Source: Rhodocytophaga rosea
GTDB lineage: Bacteria; Bacteroidota; Bacteroidia; Cytophagales; 172606-1
DNA length: 64,000 nucleotides
Direction of reading: 5' to 3'
Assembly (NCBI RefSeq): GCF_010119975.1
Contig: NZ_CP048222.1
Coordinates: forward strand, 5,866,501 to 5,930,500
Both the position numbers and the translations under genes were made by a program. The number at the start of each line of letters is the position of its first letter. Positions within the stretch are counted from its first letter, which is position 1. Under the pieces are notes generated by a model. It was not told where the DNA came from. It did no database searches and saw only the letters and a program-made list of their open reading frames with translations. Positions 51,224-60,546 of the stretch are shown here, in pieces.

Positions 51224-52519
51224 TTAATCATTAATGGCCTGGTAAATCATTTGCGTGAACATAGCCGATGAATTATCACCAGCAGCGTTTTGTGTCTGTT
51301 TCATGAGTACGGCTACAATTTTTTCTTTCGGGTCGGCAAAGTAATTGGTATTGAAATATCCTCCCCAGCTGAATGTCCCGACACTTCCTGCACCTCCTCT
51401 ATCATGACCTTTGGGAGTTACTACAGAAAAAGCCAGACTGAAATGAGTATTACCACCGCCATATAAGTCACCTGTCTGGTTGGAGGCAGTAAGCAACTCA
51501 ACGGTAGGTCGGCTCAGGAAACGTTTGCCGTTGAAGGTGCCATCATTGACCAGCATTTGCAGAAAAGTAGCGTAATCTTTCGCTGTACAAGAAAGCCCGG
51601 CTCCTCCGGAAAAGAAAGTTTTAGCTCCTTTGGCTGGATATTCAGGATCGTAGAAAGTAACCGGAAATTTTACCCATTTCTGTGAAGCATCCGGCTTTTG
51701 TATGGGAACCAGCCGGCTGGCTTTGGCTTCCGGCAGATAAAAATAAGTATCATTCATACCTAGTGGATCAAACAGACGTTCCTTCAAAAATACATCGAAT
51801 GGCTTCCCTGACCAGATTTCAACTAAATATCCTAAAACATCAGAATTTAGTCCGTATGTCCATTTCTCACCGGGATGGTGTTGCAAGGGTAGAGTAGCTA
51901 ATTTCTTAATGTTGTCGGAGATTTTTACTGGTTCGGTGGTGAATAAATCCGTAATTCCAGCCTTCGCATTAATAGCCTTAAAACGTTCTTCATTGGCAAT
52001 CACTCCATAATTAATACCTGAGGTATGCGTAAGTAAATGCCGGATAGTGATTTCACTTTTAGCCGGTTCAGTGGTATACGTGCTGTCTTTCCAGGTAAAA
52101 GTTTTAATGACCGGCGGATTTTTGAATTCAGGAATATATTTGGAAACCGGGTCGTCGAGGCTGAATTTTCCTTCTTCATACAGCATCATTACGGCTGTGG
52201 AAGTAATGGCTTTACTCATAGAAGCAATCCGGAAAATATCATCTGTTTTCATCTGGCGACCGCCTTGTACATCTGCCTGTCCGAAGGCTTTGTGATAGAC
52301 AATCTGCCCGTTCCGCACAATAATGGCTACCATTCCCGGAAGTGTGCCTTTGTCCACAAACTGCTGCAATGTATTGTCTATGCGCTTAAGCCTCTCCGAA
52401 GACATACCGGCAGACTCAGGTGTTTTAGCCGTAGTGATTTTCTGTGGTTTATCAGCATACTGGGCAAAGGAGTGTAAGGAAAACAGGCTTATCAGAATGA
52501 CAAGTACATATTTCTTCAT
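51224..52519 (-). CDS. secreted class C beta-lactamase-type serine hydrolase
   Basis: 431 residues, signal peptide MKKYVLVILISLFSLHSFAQ. Nucleophile motif S100-M-S-K103 in FRIASMSKAITSTAVMMLYEEGKF; second-motif region KWTYGLNSDVLGYLVEIWSGKP; HDRGGAGSVGTFSWGGYFNTNY replaces the KTG box with a G-x-G/W-G-G pattern typical of CubicO-like esterases. It is the second such hydrolase in the window (first at 22256) but has no extra domains. Substrate unknown: D-Ala-containing peptide or ester. Confidence 0.9.
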   Translation of the reverse strand: MKKYVLVILISLFSLHSFAQYADKPQKITTAKTPESAGMSSERLKRIDNTLQQFVDKGTLPGMVAIIVRNGQIVYHKAFGQADVQGGRQMKTDDIFRIASMSKAITSTAVMMLYEEGKFSLDDPVSKYIPEFKNPPVIKTFTWKDSTYTTEPAKSEITIRHLLTHTSGINYGVIANEERFKAINAKAGITDLFTTEPVKISDNIKKLATLPLQHHPGEKWTYGLNSDVLGYLVEIWSGKPFDVFLKERLFDPLGMNDTYFYLPEAKASRLVPIQKPDASQKWVKFPVTFYDPEYPAKGAKTFFSGGAGLSCTAKDYATFLQMLVNDGTFNGKRFLSRPTVELLTASNQTGDLYGGGNTHFSLAFSVVTPKGHDRGGAGSVGTFSWGGYFNTNYFADPKEKIVAVLMKQTQNAAGDNSSAMFTQMIYQAIND

Positions 52520-53198
52520 ACAGGAAATAAGTGGTTAGGTGGAAAGAAAAAGAGAAGGCAATATATGATTTTTTTGGTTTGGAATATAATTATTGTTTGT
52601 TATTGAATGGCTAAGATTTGACCAATTTTATAACAATCTTAAATTTCAAGACCTCTTATTATCGCTTCACTTTTTATTCTATCTATCCAATCTTCAGATC
52701 GTTTTCCGGATTGTAAATATGAATTAATTTCTTTTTTAGCCAATTTATAATCTCCTTTTTTTGCTAAAGTAAGGCCTACTTGAATTTGGATCATTTCTCC
52801 AAAAGTTGTGTCTACTTCTTGAAGCTTTAATAAATCAAATAAGCTTTTATACTGATTATAAAATGGTAAAATATAGTCAGTGATGTGATGATGAATCAAT
52901 CCTATTAAAGCTGTAATTTCCGTTGTAGAGTCGATTCTATACCAATAATCACTTGTGCCACTTTTAATTATTGGACCGGGTCTAACTTGAAATGCACAAT
53001 CAAAGGCTTTGATATGTTTGGGGACAGGCTGTTTCATCCAGAATTCATAGGTATCAGGAAGAAACAAGCCTATATTAAAGGTAAATTTTACATGGTGTTT
53101 TCATTCCATTGACTGGATTGAATATTGAAGACTTTTACAAAATCTATTTCTTGTTTAAAAAATGTCTTTCCGGCAACTTTAAAATGGGGTGTTGTTAC

Positions 53199-53570
53199 TT
53201 AAGTATAGTTAAGTTTATGCATGAGTAGTAAAATAGAGTAATGTAACATAAGCCAAGACTTAGAATAGCATAAGGTATTCCTTTTCAAACGGGCTAAGCC
53301 ATGTCTCAACCGGGTGTTATAGCCTTCCACCGTATAAGTTTCCTTTTTAGATTGCCTGAGTTGATGGGAAGGAATCATTTGTGGATATACTTTCCAATGA
53401 TCACTCATCACCCACCTAATGGTTTTCTCTTGCACACTCTCCCAAAGCAACTTGCCAGTCGAGTAGCCTCTTGTACCCAAAACAAAGTCTATAAACCGGT
53501 GCCCATATCTGTCAACGGCTATCCAAACCCAACAGTAGTTTTTTATGGCCAATGTAGGTATGCAACTCAT
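53199..53570 (-). CDS. IS1 transposase catalytic part (InsB-like)
   Basis: About 123 residues as a separate frame; in the family it is joined to InsA by frameshifting. NYCWVWIAVDRYGHRFIDFV, LGTRGYSTGKLLWESVQEK, WVMSDHWKVYPQMIP (second Asp) and ETYTVEGYNTRLRHGLARLKR (Glu and the R-H/LARL signature) are typical. The join should fall at the A6 run in GHKK; here InsB lies +1 (not -1) relative to InsA. Confidence 0.9.
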   Translation of the reverse strand: MSCIPTLAIKNYCWVWIAVDRYGHRFIDFVLGTRGYSTGKLLWESVQEKTIRWVMSDHWKVYPQMIPSHQLRQSKKETYTVEGYNTRLRHGLARLKRNTLCYSKSWLMLHYSILLLMHKLNYT

Positions 53571-53865
53571 CCATTTCTACTACATCAATTGCTGAAGGGC
53601 TTTCTAACGCAGGCGTTTGTTGTCCAAAAGCTCGAATCCAACGATAGACACTCACATGACTTACCTGTAAGTGACGGCCGATTGCTCTCAAACCCATTCC
53701 TTCTAAATATAAGTGTAAAGCTTCTTGTTTGACATCTACACGAAAGGCACTTGATTTAAGGCTAACTGTGAAATGATACCCACACTTTTTACATACATAG
53801 CGTTGCCGACCATGGACAAAGCCACTTTTAGGGCAATTTTTATTGTCACATTTGATACAGTCCAT
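53512..53865 (-). CDS. IS1 InsA-like protein with zinc ribbon
   Basis: About 117 residues from the ATG at 53865 (MDCIKCDNKNCPKSGFVHGR); an upstream start at 53913 lies in the inverted repeat. Zinc-ribbon cysteines C-x2-C...C-x2-C (CIKC, CKKC), helix-turn-helix MGLRAIGRHLQVSHVSVYRWIRAFG, then the first catalytic Asp in VVEMDELHTYIGHKK. The frame ends soon after, at 53512, overlapping InsB. Confidence 0.9.
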   Translation of the reverse strand: MDCIKCDNKNCPKSGFVHGRQRYVCKKCGYHFTVSLKSSAFRVDVKQEALHLYLEGMGLRAIGRHLQVSHVSVYRWIRAFGQQTPALESPSAIDVVEMDELHTYIGHKKLLLGLDSR

Positions 53866-54089
53866 AAAGTAGTTTATCCTTGATCCTGCATATATATCTT
53901 TAGGTAACAACACCTAAAATGGTTTTGCTTAAAAAGCGGTTTAATTTCTTCTTTAATTATCTTTTCTTCTAACTCTTTAGCATTCATGATTCTTATGTGA
54001 CTGATTGATATAATATTTAGTGGTTCAAATTGAATTTATAAATTTAAAGCAATCAATAATTATTGATTAGTAAATTAACCGGCGTTTGT

Positions 54090-54818
54090 TTATACCTGTA
54101 AAAAGTGTTTGAGGGTCCAGGCATTGCGGACAGCGTTTCCATGGCCATCGTTGTTGAAGTAGACAAACACTTCTTTGCCACTGTATTCCCATTCCCGGAT
54201 GCGGTTGGCCCACCAGTGAAGATCATCATCTGAATAAGAACCGCCATAGAGCCAGTTGGTATCTGGTCCATGCATGCGTACATATACAAATGAGGCCGTT
54301 GCTCTCAGTATACAAGGCAAATGTGCACCACTCATCACACAATAAGCAACCTGGTATTGTTCCAGTAATTGAAAGATAGATTCCTGGTGCCAGCTATGAT
54401 GTCTGAATTCGATGGTCACCCGGAGCCAGGAAGGAAGAAGTTGCAGAAAATAACGCAGCCTTTCGTAGTCATATCCCAGTTGTGGCGGAAGCTGGATGAG
54501 TATCACACCATTTTTATGTCTCAGTTCACTGGCCGCTTTACTTAAACGTTGCACCCATACTTCTGGAGAATACAGTTTTTTGGCATGGGTTAATCCTCTG
54601 GAAGCTTTAAAACTCAGTAAAAAATGATCTGGTAAACGTTGCTGCCAGCTGCGGAAACTATACAGGGATGGCCACCGGTAAAAACTGCTGTTTAGTTCTG
54701 CCGTGCGGAAATGCTGCAAGTAATAATATAAACGATCCTGCACCGGACTTCCATGCGGATATAATACGCCATGCCAGTGGTCATAGCTCCAGCCGGAAGT
54801 TCCTATGTGTATTGCCAT
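54090..54818 (-). CDS. DUF72-family protein
   Basis: 243 residues from the ATG at 54818 (MAIHIGTSGWSYDHWHGVLYP), the true DUF72 start; the upstream extension is spurious. Other family blocks are AELNSSFYRWPSLYSFRSWQQRLPDHFLLSFKASRGLTHAKKL, GVILIQLPPQLGYDYERLRYFLQLLP, RVTIEFRHHSW, FVYVRMHGP and VFVYFNNDGHGNAVRNA. DUF72 proteins have a TIM-barrel fold of unknown function, possibly nuclease-like. Single gene. Confidence 0.92.
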   Translation of the reverse strand: MAIHIGTSGWSYDHWHGVLYPHGSPVQDRLYYYLQHFRTAELNSSFYRWPSLYSFRSWQQRLPDHFLLSFKASRGLTHAKKLYSPEVWVQRLSKAASELRHKNGVILIQLPPQLGYDYERLRYFLQLLPSWLRVTIEFRHHSWHQESIFQLLEQYQVAYCVMSGAHLPCILRATASFVYVRMHGPDTNWLYGGSYSDDDLHWWANRIREWEYSGKEVFVYFNNDGHGNAVRNAWTLKHFLQV

Positions 54819-55024
54819 GCACGAAAATAATATGTTTATCAAGTACAATGCTAGCATAAAAATATTTTCAAATAGGAAGGCAACCCTTTTTAAAATACTA
54901 ACGTGGTCAAGTAAACTGTTTAAATCCAAAAAAATAGCAACAAATAAATATTTCGCTGGTCAATCTGTCTCAAACAAATTATCGTACTTTTAAATATTCA
55001 TCCCAACCTCAAACCACCCCTCCT

Positions 55025-55948
55025 ATGAAAAAGTATGCTATCTTGCCTCTTGTGCTATTGTTGATGGTGCTGCTCAGCAGTTGCGAACTCATCGAAGATT
55101 TGCTTCCGAACGACAACAAAAAAGCAAAAACATATACCGCCTTCCTTTCAGGAAACCAGGAAGTACCAGCGGTAGTTGCTCCTGGTGCCGGTCAGGCGAT
55201 TTTTACGCTGAATAAAGAAAAAACAGAAATTGCCTACAAACTGATCGTTGCCAATACCGATCATATCAAGTTTGCCCATATTCATGCGGCACCTGCCGGA
55301 GAAAATGGACAGGTAGTAGCCTTTTTACTTGAATTGCAGGAACCTTCTACCGACACGGTAAATGGCGTACTGGCTGAGGGAATAATTAAAGCAGAAGATT
55401 TATTAGGACCGCTGGCCAGCAAATCCATAAAAGACCTGGCAGCGCTACTGGAATCAGGAAATGCCTATGCCAATATTCATACAGATGAGAATCCTTCGGG
55501 CGAACTTCGCGGACAGATTGGGAAAGCCAAGCCACATCCTGTATATGAATTTGAGGCCAAACTAACTGGCAGTGAAGAAGTGCCGCCGGTAACTACTACT
55601 GCGTCCGGAGATGCTACTTATAAATTTAACCCGGCTGTAACAGAGCTTACCTTTAAAGTAAAACTATCCAGTATAGAGAATGTAAAATTTGCTCATATCC
55701 ATCTGGCTCCCAAAGGTGTGAACGGGGGAGTTGTAGTAACCCTTAAACATGAACGGGTGGATGGCCCGGTGAATGGTGATTATGCGGAAGGAAAAATTAC
55801 TGCAGCCGATTTGTCGGGTAACTTAAAAGGCGGCCCACTTTCTATTCTGAAGGCAGCTATAGATAACGGATATACTTATACTAATGTACATTCAGATAAA
55901 TATCCGGCTGGGGAGATTAGAGGGCAGATTGGGGAAAAACATCATTAA
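55025..55948 (+). CDS. lipoprotein with two CHRD domains
   Basis: 307 residues. Lipobox LLLMVLLSSCELIE. Two CHRD repeats follow at ~38-168 and ~178-303. Each has A-x-L-x-G-x-x-E-V-P-x-V, then K-F-A-H-I-H-x-A-P-x-G-x-N-G, and ends Y-x-N-x-H-(S/T)-D-x-x-P-x-G-E-x-R-G-Q-I-G. The conserved His/Asp/Glu cluster could bind metal. CHRD domains are known from chordin and many secreted bacterial proteins; the role here is unknown. A long terminator follows. Confidence 0.95.
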   Translation: MKKYAILPLVLLLMVLLSSCELIEDLLPNDNKKAKTYTAFLSGNQEVPAVVAPGAGQAIFTLNKEKTEIAYKLIVANTDHIKFAHIHAAPAGENGQVVAFLLELQEPSTDTVNGVLAEGIIKAEDLLGPLASKSIKDLAALLESGNAYANIHTDENPSGELRGQIGKAKPHPVYEFEAKLTGSEEVPPVTTTASGDATYKFNPAVTELTFKVKLSSIENVKFAHIHLAPKGVNGGVVVTLKHERVDGPVNGDYAEGKITAADLSGNLKGGPLSILKAAIDNGYTYTNVHSDKYPAGEIRGQIGEKHH

Positions 55949-56014
55949 AAAGCTTTAAGTATTATGCTTATAAATAGTTGATAATATGTAATGCTCAAAT
56001 TAAACTAACATTAT

Positions 56015-56058
56015 AAAAACAAAAGATGAATGCTTGAAAGCACTCACCTTTTGTTTTT
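56015..56058. terminator. terminator between the CHRD and mutB genes
   Basis: Stem AAAAACAAAAG/CTTTTGTTTTT (56015-56025 with 56048-56058) plus inner stem TGCTT/AAGCA. Convergent genes on both sides. Confidence 0.8.
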
Positions 56059-56080
56059 AGCTTAATACTGACTGAAAATC

Positions 56081-58228
56081 TTATTCCATTAATTTCTTAA
56101 GGATTTGCTGGGCAGCTACAGAAATAATGGTTCCAGGACCGAAAATACCTGCTACGCCTGCTTTGTATAGGAAATCATAATCACCCGGAGGAATCACTCC
56201 GCCCACAATTACCATAATATCTGGCCTGCCTATTTTCTTTAGTTCTTCTATAAGTTGGGGAATCAAGGTTTTGTGGCCGGCTGCCAGGCTGGAAGCACCC
56301 ACCATATGCACATCGTTTTCGGCAGCTTGCCTGGCTACTTCTTCCGGTGTCTGGAATAAAGGACCAATGTCTACATCGAAGCCTAGGTCAGCAAAGCTAG
56401 TCGCTATTATTTTAGCTCCTCTGTCATGGCCATCTTGTCCCATTTTAGCGATCATAATCCGGGGTCTTCGCCCTTCCATGGCAGCAAACTGATTGGTCAT
56501 TTCACGGGCTGTGCGGAAGTTTTCATCATCGGGTACCTCAGCCGCATACACACCAGAAATAGCACGGATCACTGCCCTATGCCTGCCAAATACTTTTTCC
56601 ATGGCAAAAGATATTTCACCCAAGGTAGCCCGTTGTCGGGCTGCATTCACCGCTAACGCCAATAGATTACACCCCCCAGCCCCTCTTGTTAGTGGGGAAT
56701 CTTGTTGTGCACATTGGGTAATGGCATCGAGTGCTTCTTGTAGGGCATCTTGGTTACGATCTCTTTTTACTTTTTCCAGTCTGGCAATCTGCGAATTTCT
56801 GACAGCGGCGTTGTCCACTTCTAATAGTTCAATATCCGTATTTTCAGAAACAGTATATTTATTTACCCCGACAATTACATCCTTTCCAGAATCAATTCTG
56901 GCTTGTTTTCTGGCGGCGGCTTCTTCAATACGCATTTTAGGAAGGCCGGTTTCTATGGCTTTGGTCATACCGCCGAGTTGCTCTACTTCTTCAATGAGTT
57001 TCCAGGCTTTTTGTGCCAGCTGGTGGGTCAGGTATTCTACATAATAGGAACCGCCCCATGGATCTACTACTTTGGTTACATTTGTTTCTTTAGCAATCAA
57101 CAGTTGCGTATTTCTGGCGATACGGGCCGAAAAATCGGTAGGCAAAGCAATAGCTTCATCTAGAGAATTGGTATGCAGAGATTGTGTACCACCCATTACA
57201 GCGGCAAGGGCTTCGATGCAGGTGCGGGTTACATTATTAAATGGATCTTGAGCGGTTAAACTCCAGCCCGAAGTCTGGCAATGGGTACGGAGGGCAAGCG
57301 ATTTGGTATTTTTAGGATTAAAGGTTTTTACCATCTTCGCCCAAAGCATTCGGGCGGCCCGCATTTTGGCAATCTCCATAAAATGATTCATGCCAATAGC
57401 CCAGAAAAAAGAGAGCCTGGGCGCAAAATCATCTATTGGGATTCCGGCTGCAATTCCAGTCCGGATATATTCCAGACCATCAGCCAAAGTATACGCCAGT
57501 TCCAGGTCGGCAGTAGCACCGGCTTCCTGCATATGATAGCCGCTGATACTGATGGAGTTGAATTTGGGCATATAACGGGAAGTATAAGCAAAAATATCAG
57601 CCACAATTCGCATGGAAGGTTCGGGTGGATAAATATAGGTATTACGCACCATAAATTCTTTCAGAATATCATTTTGAATCGTGCCACTCAGCTGTTCCGG
57701 GGTAACGCCTTGTTCTTCTGCAGCTATAATATAAAAAGCCATAATCGGAAGTACGGCTCCGTTCATGGTCATCGAAACCGACATTTCATTAAGTGGAATG
57801 CCATCAAAGAGAATTTTCATGTCTTCTACAGAATCTATAGCCACTCCGGCTTTTCCCACATCACCGGTCACCCTCGGATGATCCGAATCATAGCCCCTGT
57901 GCGTAGCAAGATCGAAAGCAACAGATAGACCTTTTTGTCCGGCAGCCAGATTGCGGCGGTAAAATGCATTAGATTCTTCGGCCGTAGAAAAACCGGCATA
58001 CTGGCGGATAGTCCAGGGCTGGGTGACATACATCGAAGCATAGGGTCCCCGCAGAAAAGGCGGCAACCCAGCCCCAAAATCCAGGTGTTCAAAATCAGCT
58101 ATATCCTGAGCTGTATACGTTTTCTTTACCGGAATTCCTTCAGCCGTGAGCCAGTCTTTCGATTTGGCAGGTGTTGATATGGCTTGTGCCTTAAACTCAG
58201 GTTTTATATGTAAAAAATCTGGTTTCAT
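56081..58228 (-). CDS. mutB: methylmalonyl-CoA mutase, large (cobalamin-binding) subunit
   Basis: 715 residues. Interconverts succinyl-CoA and (R)-methylmalonyl-CoA with adenosylcobalamin. The barrel shows [64 protein letters not shown]-type sequence, [16 protein letters not shown] and [23 protein letters not shown]. The B12 domain has [39 protein letters not shown] with the D-x-H-x-x-G motif. Near residues 507-520, where other mutases have a short linker, the sequence reads [16 protein letters not shown]; the DNA there (56669-56704) matches a palindromic repeat, read in frame. mutA lies just upstream. Confidence 0.96.
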   Translation of the reverse strand: MKPDFLHIKPEFKAQAISTPAKSKDWLTAEGIPVKKTYTAQDIADFEHLDFGAGLPPFLRGPYASMYVTQPWTIRQYAGFSTAEESNAFYRRNLAAGQKGLSVAFDLATHRGYDSDHPRVTGDVGKAGVAIDSVEDMKILFDGIPLNEMSVSMTMNGAVLPIMAFYIIAAEEQGVTPEQLSGTIQNDILKEFMVRNTYIYPPEPSMRIVADIFAYTSRYMPKFNSISISGYHMQEAGATADLELAYTLADGLEYIRTGIAAGIPIDDFAPRLSFFWAIGMNHFMEIAKMRAARMLWAKMVKTFNPKNTKSLALRTHCQTSGWSLTAQDPFNNVTRTCIEALAAVMGGTQSLHTNSLDEAIALPTDFSARIARNTQLLIAKETNVTKVVDPWGGSYYVEYLTHQLAQKAWKLIEEVEQLGGMTKAIETGLPKMRIEEAAARKQARIDSGKDVIVGVNKYTVSENTDIELLEVDNAAVRNSQIARLEKVKRDRNQDALQEALDAITQCAQQDSPLTRGAGGCNLLALAVNAARQRATLGEISFAMEKVFGRHRAVIRAISGVYAAEVPDDENFRTAREMTNQFAAMEGRRPRIMIAKMGQDGHDRGAKIIATSFADLGFDVDIGPLFQTPEEVARQAAENDVHMVGASSLAAGHKTLIPQLIEELKKIGRPDIMVIVGGVIPPGDYDFLYKAGVAGIFGPGTIISVAAQQILKKLME
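56669..56704. repeat. C-rich palindromic repeat inserted in mutB
   Basis: ACACCCCCCAGCCCCTC...AGTGGGGAATCT matches the plan of short palindromic repeats scattered in Bacteroidota and cyanobacterial genomes. It is read in frame as [10 protein letters not shown] within the linker between the mutase barrel and the B12 domain. Confidence 0.6.
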
Positions 58229-58321
58229 AGTAGAGAATTACGAATTACATTCCTTTAAAAGCTTATTAGCTAAGCTTACATAGCTTAATAATTTCACTCA
58301 ATCACTCATTCTCCTAATCAC

Positions 58322-59515
58322 TCATTGCGAAGGCAAAATTAGAAAACCAGATTGCCGGGCTTGCAAAAAACCACCTTCCGCTTCTATCTCTGTAAATAAG
58401 CGCCAGGCTTCTGTAGCAATCATATGAGTTAGATTTTCTACGTAATACGAACCACCGGCTATATCAGCCACCTGGGCAAAATAACTCTCTTCTTTCAAGA
58501 TAATAGACACATTCCGGCTTATCCGCCTGGAAATAACATCATCTGTTTTTCCATTAAAAGGTAATACACGTAGCGACTGGCAACCTCCCAGTACAGCAGA
58601 CATGGCGGCCAGTGAAGAACGGATCAGGTTATTATAAGGATCTTCTGCCGGAGTATGTGAAAACTCAATAGGTGTATGAATAAAAAGTTTATGATTCGTT
58701 ACCTGATAAGCCGCTGCCAGCTGTGTATATAACAAGCGCAAAGCCATTAACTTGGCCATTTCCATAAAAAAGTTAGTGCCTACACTCACAGAGAAAATCG
58801 TTTTATTGAAAATAGCAGCTGCCTGAACACCTCGTTCCGTAAGCTGATGGGCATATTCTACAAAGGCAGACAGCAAGTATGCAATCTCCCGAGTAGTGGA
58901 ATTACCAGGATTGCTATTCACGGTAAGCGGATAAAATTCTGGAAAATCGTTTGTCTGCCTGAAAACTTCTGCCAGACTGTCTATGTCTGAAACTGAAGCA
59001 CTTTGTTGCATGAGCGGATCGTAATGCAGACCTCCTTTCCACTGGTAAGGAGCAATGATTTGAAGCTGCTGAAGAAAGCTGCCTGGTGATTTGTTTACTA
59101 TAAAACGGACAGGTGCATCAGAAAGCTTAATCCCTTGCAGCAAAACCGGTAAGTTGACTGTAGCAAGATTCACCGCAGAAAGGTCAAAACACAATGCATC
59201 CGCACCTTGTTGTAAGGCTTCCCTGCCTAGTTGATTGGAAGATTTTTCGGTTAAAAAAGGAATAAATTCCTCAGTAAGCCAGCCTACCTGTGAAGCAGGC
59301 ACGACAGGTAAGGGAATTGTTTGTATATCTTCTCTGGTGTAAAATGGCGCAGTTGTGATCTCAGGTTCAGGTTTCCATATCATTTTCTGTTCATACAAGG
59401 CCTGTTTTTCTTCCAGCGTAGCCGCTTTTAAGTCATGCAGGATTTGTTTTCTCCAGGCTTCCTGAGTGGCTGGTTCAAAGGCTGAAAATAATTTTGTTTG
59501 TTTCCCGAGAGTCAT
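58322..59515 (-). CDS. mutA: methylmalonyl-CoA mutase, small subunit
   Basis: 397 residues from the ATG at 59515 (MTLGKQTKLFSAFEPATQEAW). Typical blocks are KLFSAFEPATQEAWRKQILHDLK, VNSNPGNSTTREIAYLLSAFVEYAHQLTERG, SVSVGTNFFMEMAKLMALRLL and AMSAVLGGCQSLRVLPFNG. It ends shortly after FTEIEAEGGFLQARQSG, so the C-terminal cobalamin-like domain of longer MutA proteins is missing; similar short beta subunits are known in Bacteroidota. It forms a heterodimer with MutB, which starts 93 nt downstream of its stop. Confidence 0.92.
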   Translation of the reverse strand: MTLGKQTKLFSAFEPATQEAWRKQILHDLKAATLEEKQALYEQKMIWKPEPEITTAPFYTREDIQTIPLPVVPASQVGWLTEEFIPFLTEKSSNQLGREALQQGADALCFDLSAVNLATVNLPVLLQGIKLSDAPVRFIVNKSPGSFLQQLQIIAPYQWKGGLHYDPLMQQSASVSDIDSLAEVFRQTNDFPEFYPLTVNSNPGNSTTREIAYLLSAFVEYAHQLTERGVQAAAIFNKTIFSVSVGTNFFMEMAKLMALRLLYTQLAAAYQVTNHKLFIHTPIEFSHTPAEDPYNNLIRSSLAAMSAVLGGCQSLRVLPFNGKTDDVISRRISRNVSIILKEESYFAQVADIAGGSYYVENLTHMIATEAWRLFTEIEAEGGFLQARQSGFLILPSQ

Positions 59516-59622
59516 AGGCGGCATGTATAATTGAGGGACTGAAAGATATATTAAACTTTTATAACCAGCTGTACTCATCCCTCAAAATGAATGTTGAATA
59601 CATAGGTTATGGTATTAAAATG

Positions 59623-59630
59623 TATATTTG
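59623..59630 (+). promoter_or_regulatory. candidate -7 box of the surface-sugar operon
   Basis: TATATTTG fits TAnnTTTG, 20 nt before the first ATG of the operon. No clear -33 TTG. Confidence 0.4.
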
Positions 59631-59650
59631 CGACTTAATTTAAAAAGCAC

Positions 59651-60532
59651 ATGTTCAACTTTAAATATAAGCAACCAAAAATAATTGCTGAAATCGGTTG
59701 CAATCACATGGGCCAGTTTGATATAGCTTTAGAATTAGTCAAATTAGCCAAGGAGTGCGGAGCAAACGTAGCTAAATTTCAGAAAAGAAACCCACAGGAA
59801 TTGCTTACCGAAGAGCAGTATGCGGCACCACACCCTAATCCTTATCATGCATATGGCCCTACCTACGGAGCACATCGCGAATTTCTGGAATTCACCCAGG
59901 AACAACATGCAGACCTGAAAAAATATGCAGAAGGAATTGGAATCAAATATTCAACTTCCGTATGGGATGTTACATCAGCTGTCGAAATTATTGCATTAAA
60001 TCCTGAATTGATTAAAGTGCCTTCTGCCTGTAACAATCATTATGAAATGCTCAGGTTATTACGGGATACATATAGTGGAGAAATCCATATCTCTTTTGGA
60101 ATGACTACCCATGAAGAAGAGGAAGAAGTAATCCGGTTTTTTGAAGAAACCGGGCAGGCAAAAGAACGGCTGGTGGTTTATTCATGTACCTCTGGTTATC
60201 CTGTACAATTTAAAGACGTTTGCTTACTGGAGATAAAGCGGCTACATGATGTGTTTGGTGATCGTGTAAAGACAATTGGTTTCTCAGGCCATCATCTTGG
60301 AATTAGCATAGATATTGCCGCCTTTACCTTAGGAGCTGAATGGATAGAAAGGCATTTCACAAAAGACCGCACATGGAGGGGAACAGACCATGCAGCTTCT
60401 TTGGAGGTTCCGGGCTTACAAAAATTAGCCAGAGATTTACACCATACTCATGAATCTTTAACCTATAAAAATCAGGAAATTTTACCTGTAGAACTGGTTC
60501 AGAGAGATAAATTAAAATACAGGATTAGGTAA
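59651..60532 (+). CDS. neuB: NeuB-family nonulosonate (sialic-acid-like) synthase, without SAF domain
   Basis: 293 residues. PKIIAEIGCNHMGQFDIALELVKLAKECGANVAKFQKRNP is the NeuB/SpsE start, followed by EFLEFTQEQHADLKKYAEGIGIKYSTSVWD, IKVPSACNNHYEMLRLL, ISFGMTTHEEEEEV, YSCTSGYPVQFKDVCL, KTIGFSGHHLGISIDIAAFTLGAEWIERHFTKDRTWRGTDHAASLE. The enzyme condenses phosphoenolpyruvate with a six-carbon sugar or its phosphate. The usual C-terminal SAF (antifreeze-like) domain, which helps bind substrate in NeuB, is absent. First gene of the operon. Confidence 0.9.
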   Translation: MFNFKYKQPKIIAEIGCNHMGQFDIALELVKLAKECGANVAKFQKRNPQELLTEEQYAAPHPNPYHAYGPTYGAHREFLEFTQEQHADLKKYAEGIGIKYSTSVWDVTSAVEIIALNPELIKVPSACNNHYEMLRLLRDTYSGEIHISFGMTTHEEEEEVIRFFEETGQAKERLVVYSCTSGYPVQFKDVCLLEIKRLHDVFGDRVKTIGFSGHHLGISIDIAAFTLGAEWIERHFTKDRTWRGTDHAASLEVPGLQKLARDLHHTHESLTYKNQEILPVELVQRDKLKYRIR

Positions 60533-60546
60533 ATTTTAAAAACATA

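Larger units (their letters stand above)
53188..53914 (-). mobile_element. IS1-family insertion sequence, 727 bp, with perfect 8-bp target duplication
   Basis: Ends GGTGTTGTTAC (53188-53198) and its complement GTAACAACACC (53904-53914), followed inward by further imperfect matches. Both flanks carry TAAAATGG (53180-53187 and 53915-53922), an 8-bp target duplication as for IS1. It holds overlapping insA and insB-like frames on the minus strand and interrupts a DUF4304 gene near codon 24. Confidence 0.95.
52639..53987 (-). pseudogene. DUF4304 gene split by the IS1 element and frameshifted
   Basis: Body: 52639-53067 still codes for IGLFLPDTYEFWMKQPVP, AFQVRPGPIIKSGTSDYWYRID and a helical C-terminus (DUF4304 pattern). 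Upstream, another frame (down to 53091) reads FKVAGKTFFKQEIDFVKVFN and QWNENTM, then hits TAA; one extra base near 53086-53091 would give TM-VKFTFNIGLFLPD, continuous. Beyond the IS, 53915-53987 codes for MNAKELEEKIIKEEIKPLFK and QNHF. Removing the IS plus one target duplicate joins QN-HF-KVAGK in frame. So the ancestor was an intact ~220-residue DUF4304 protein, now broken twice. DUF4304 function is unknown. Confidence 0.85.
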
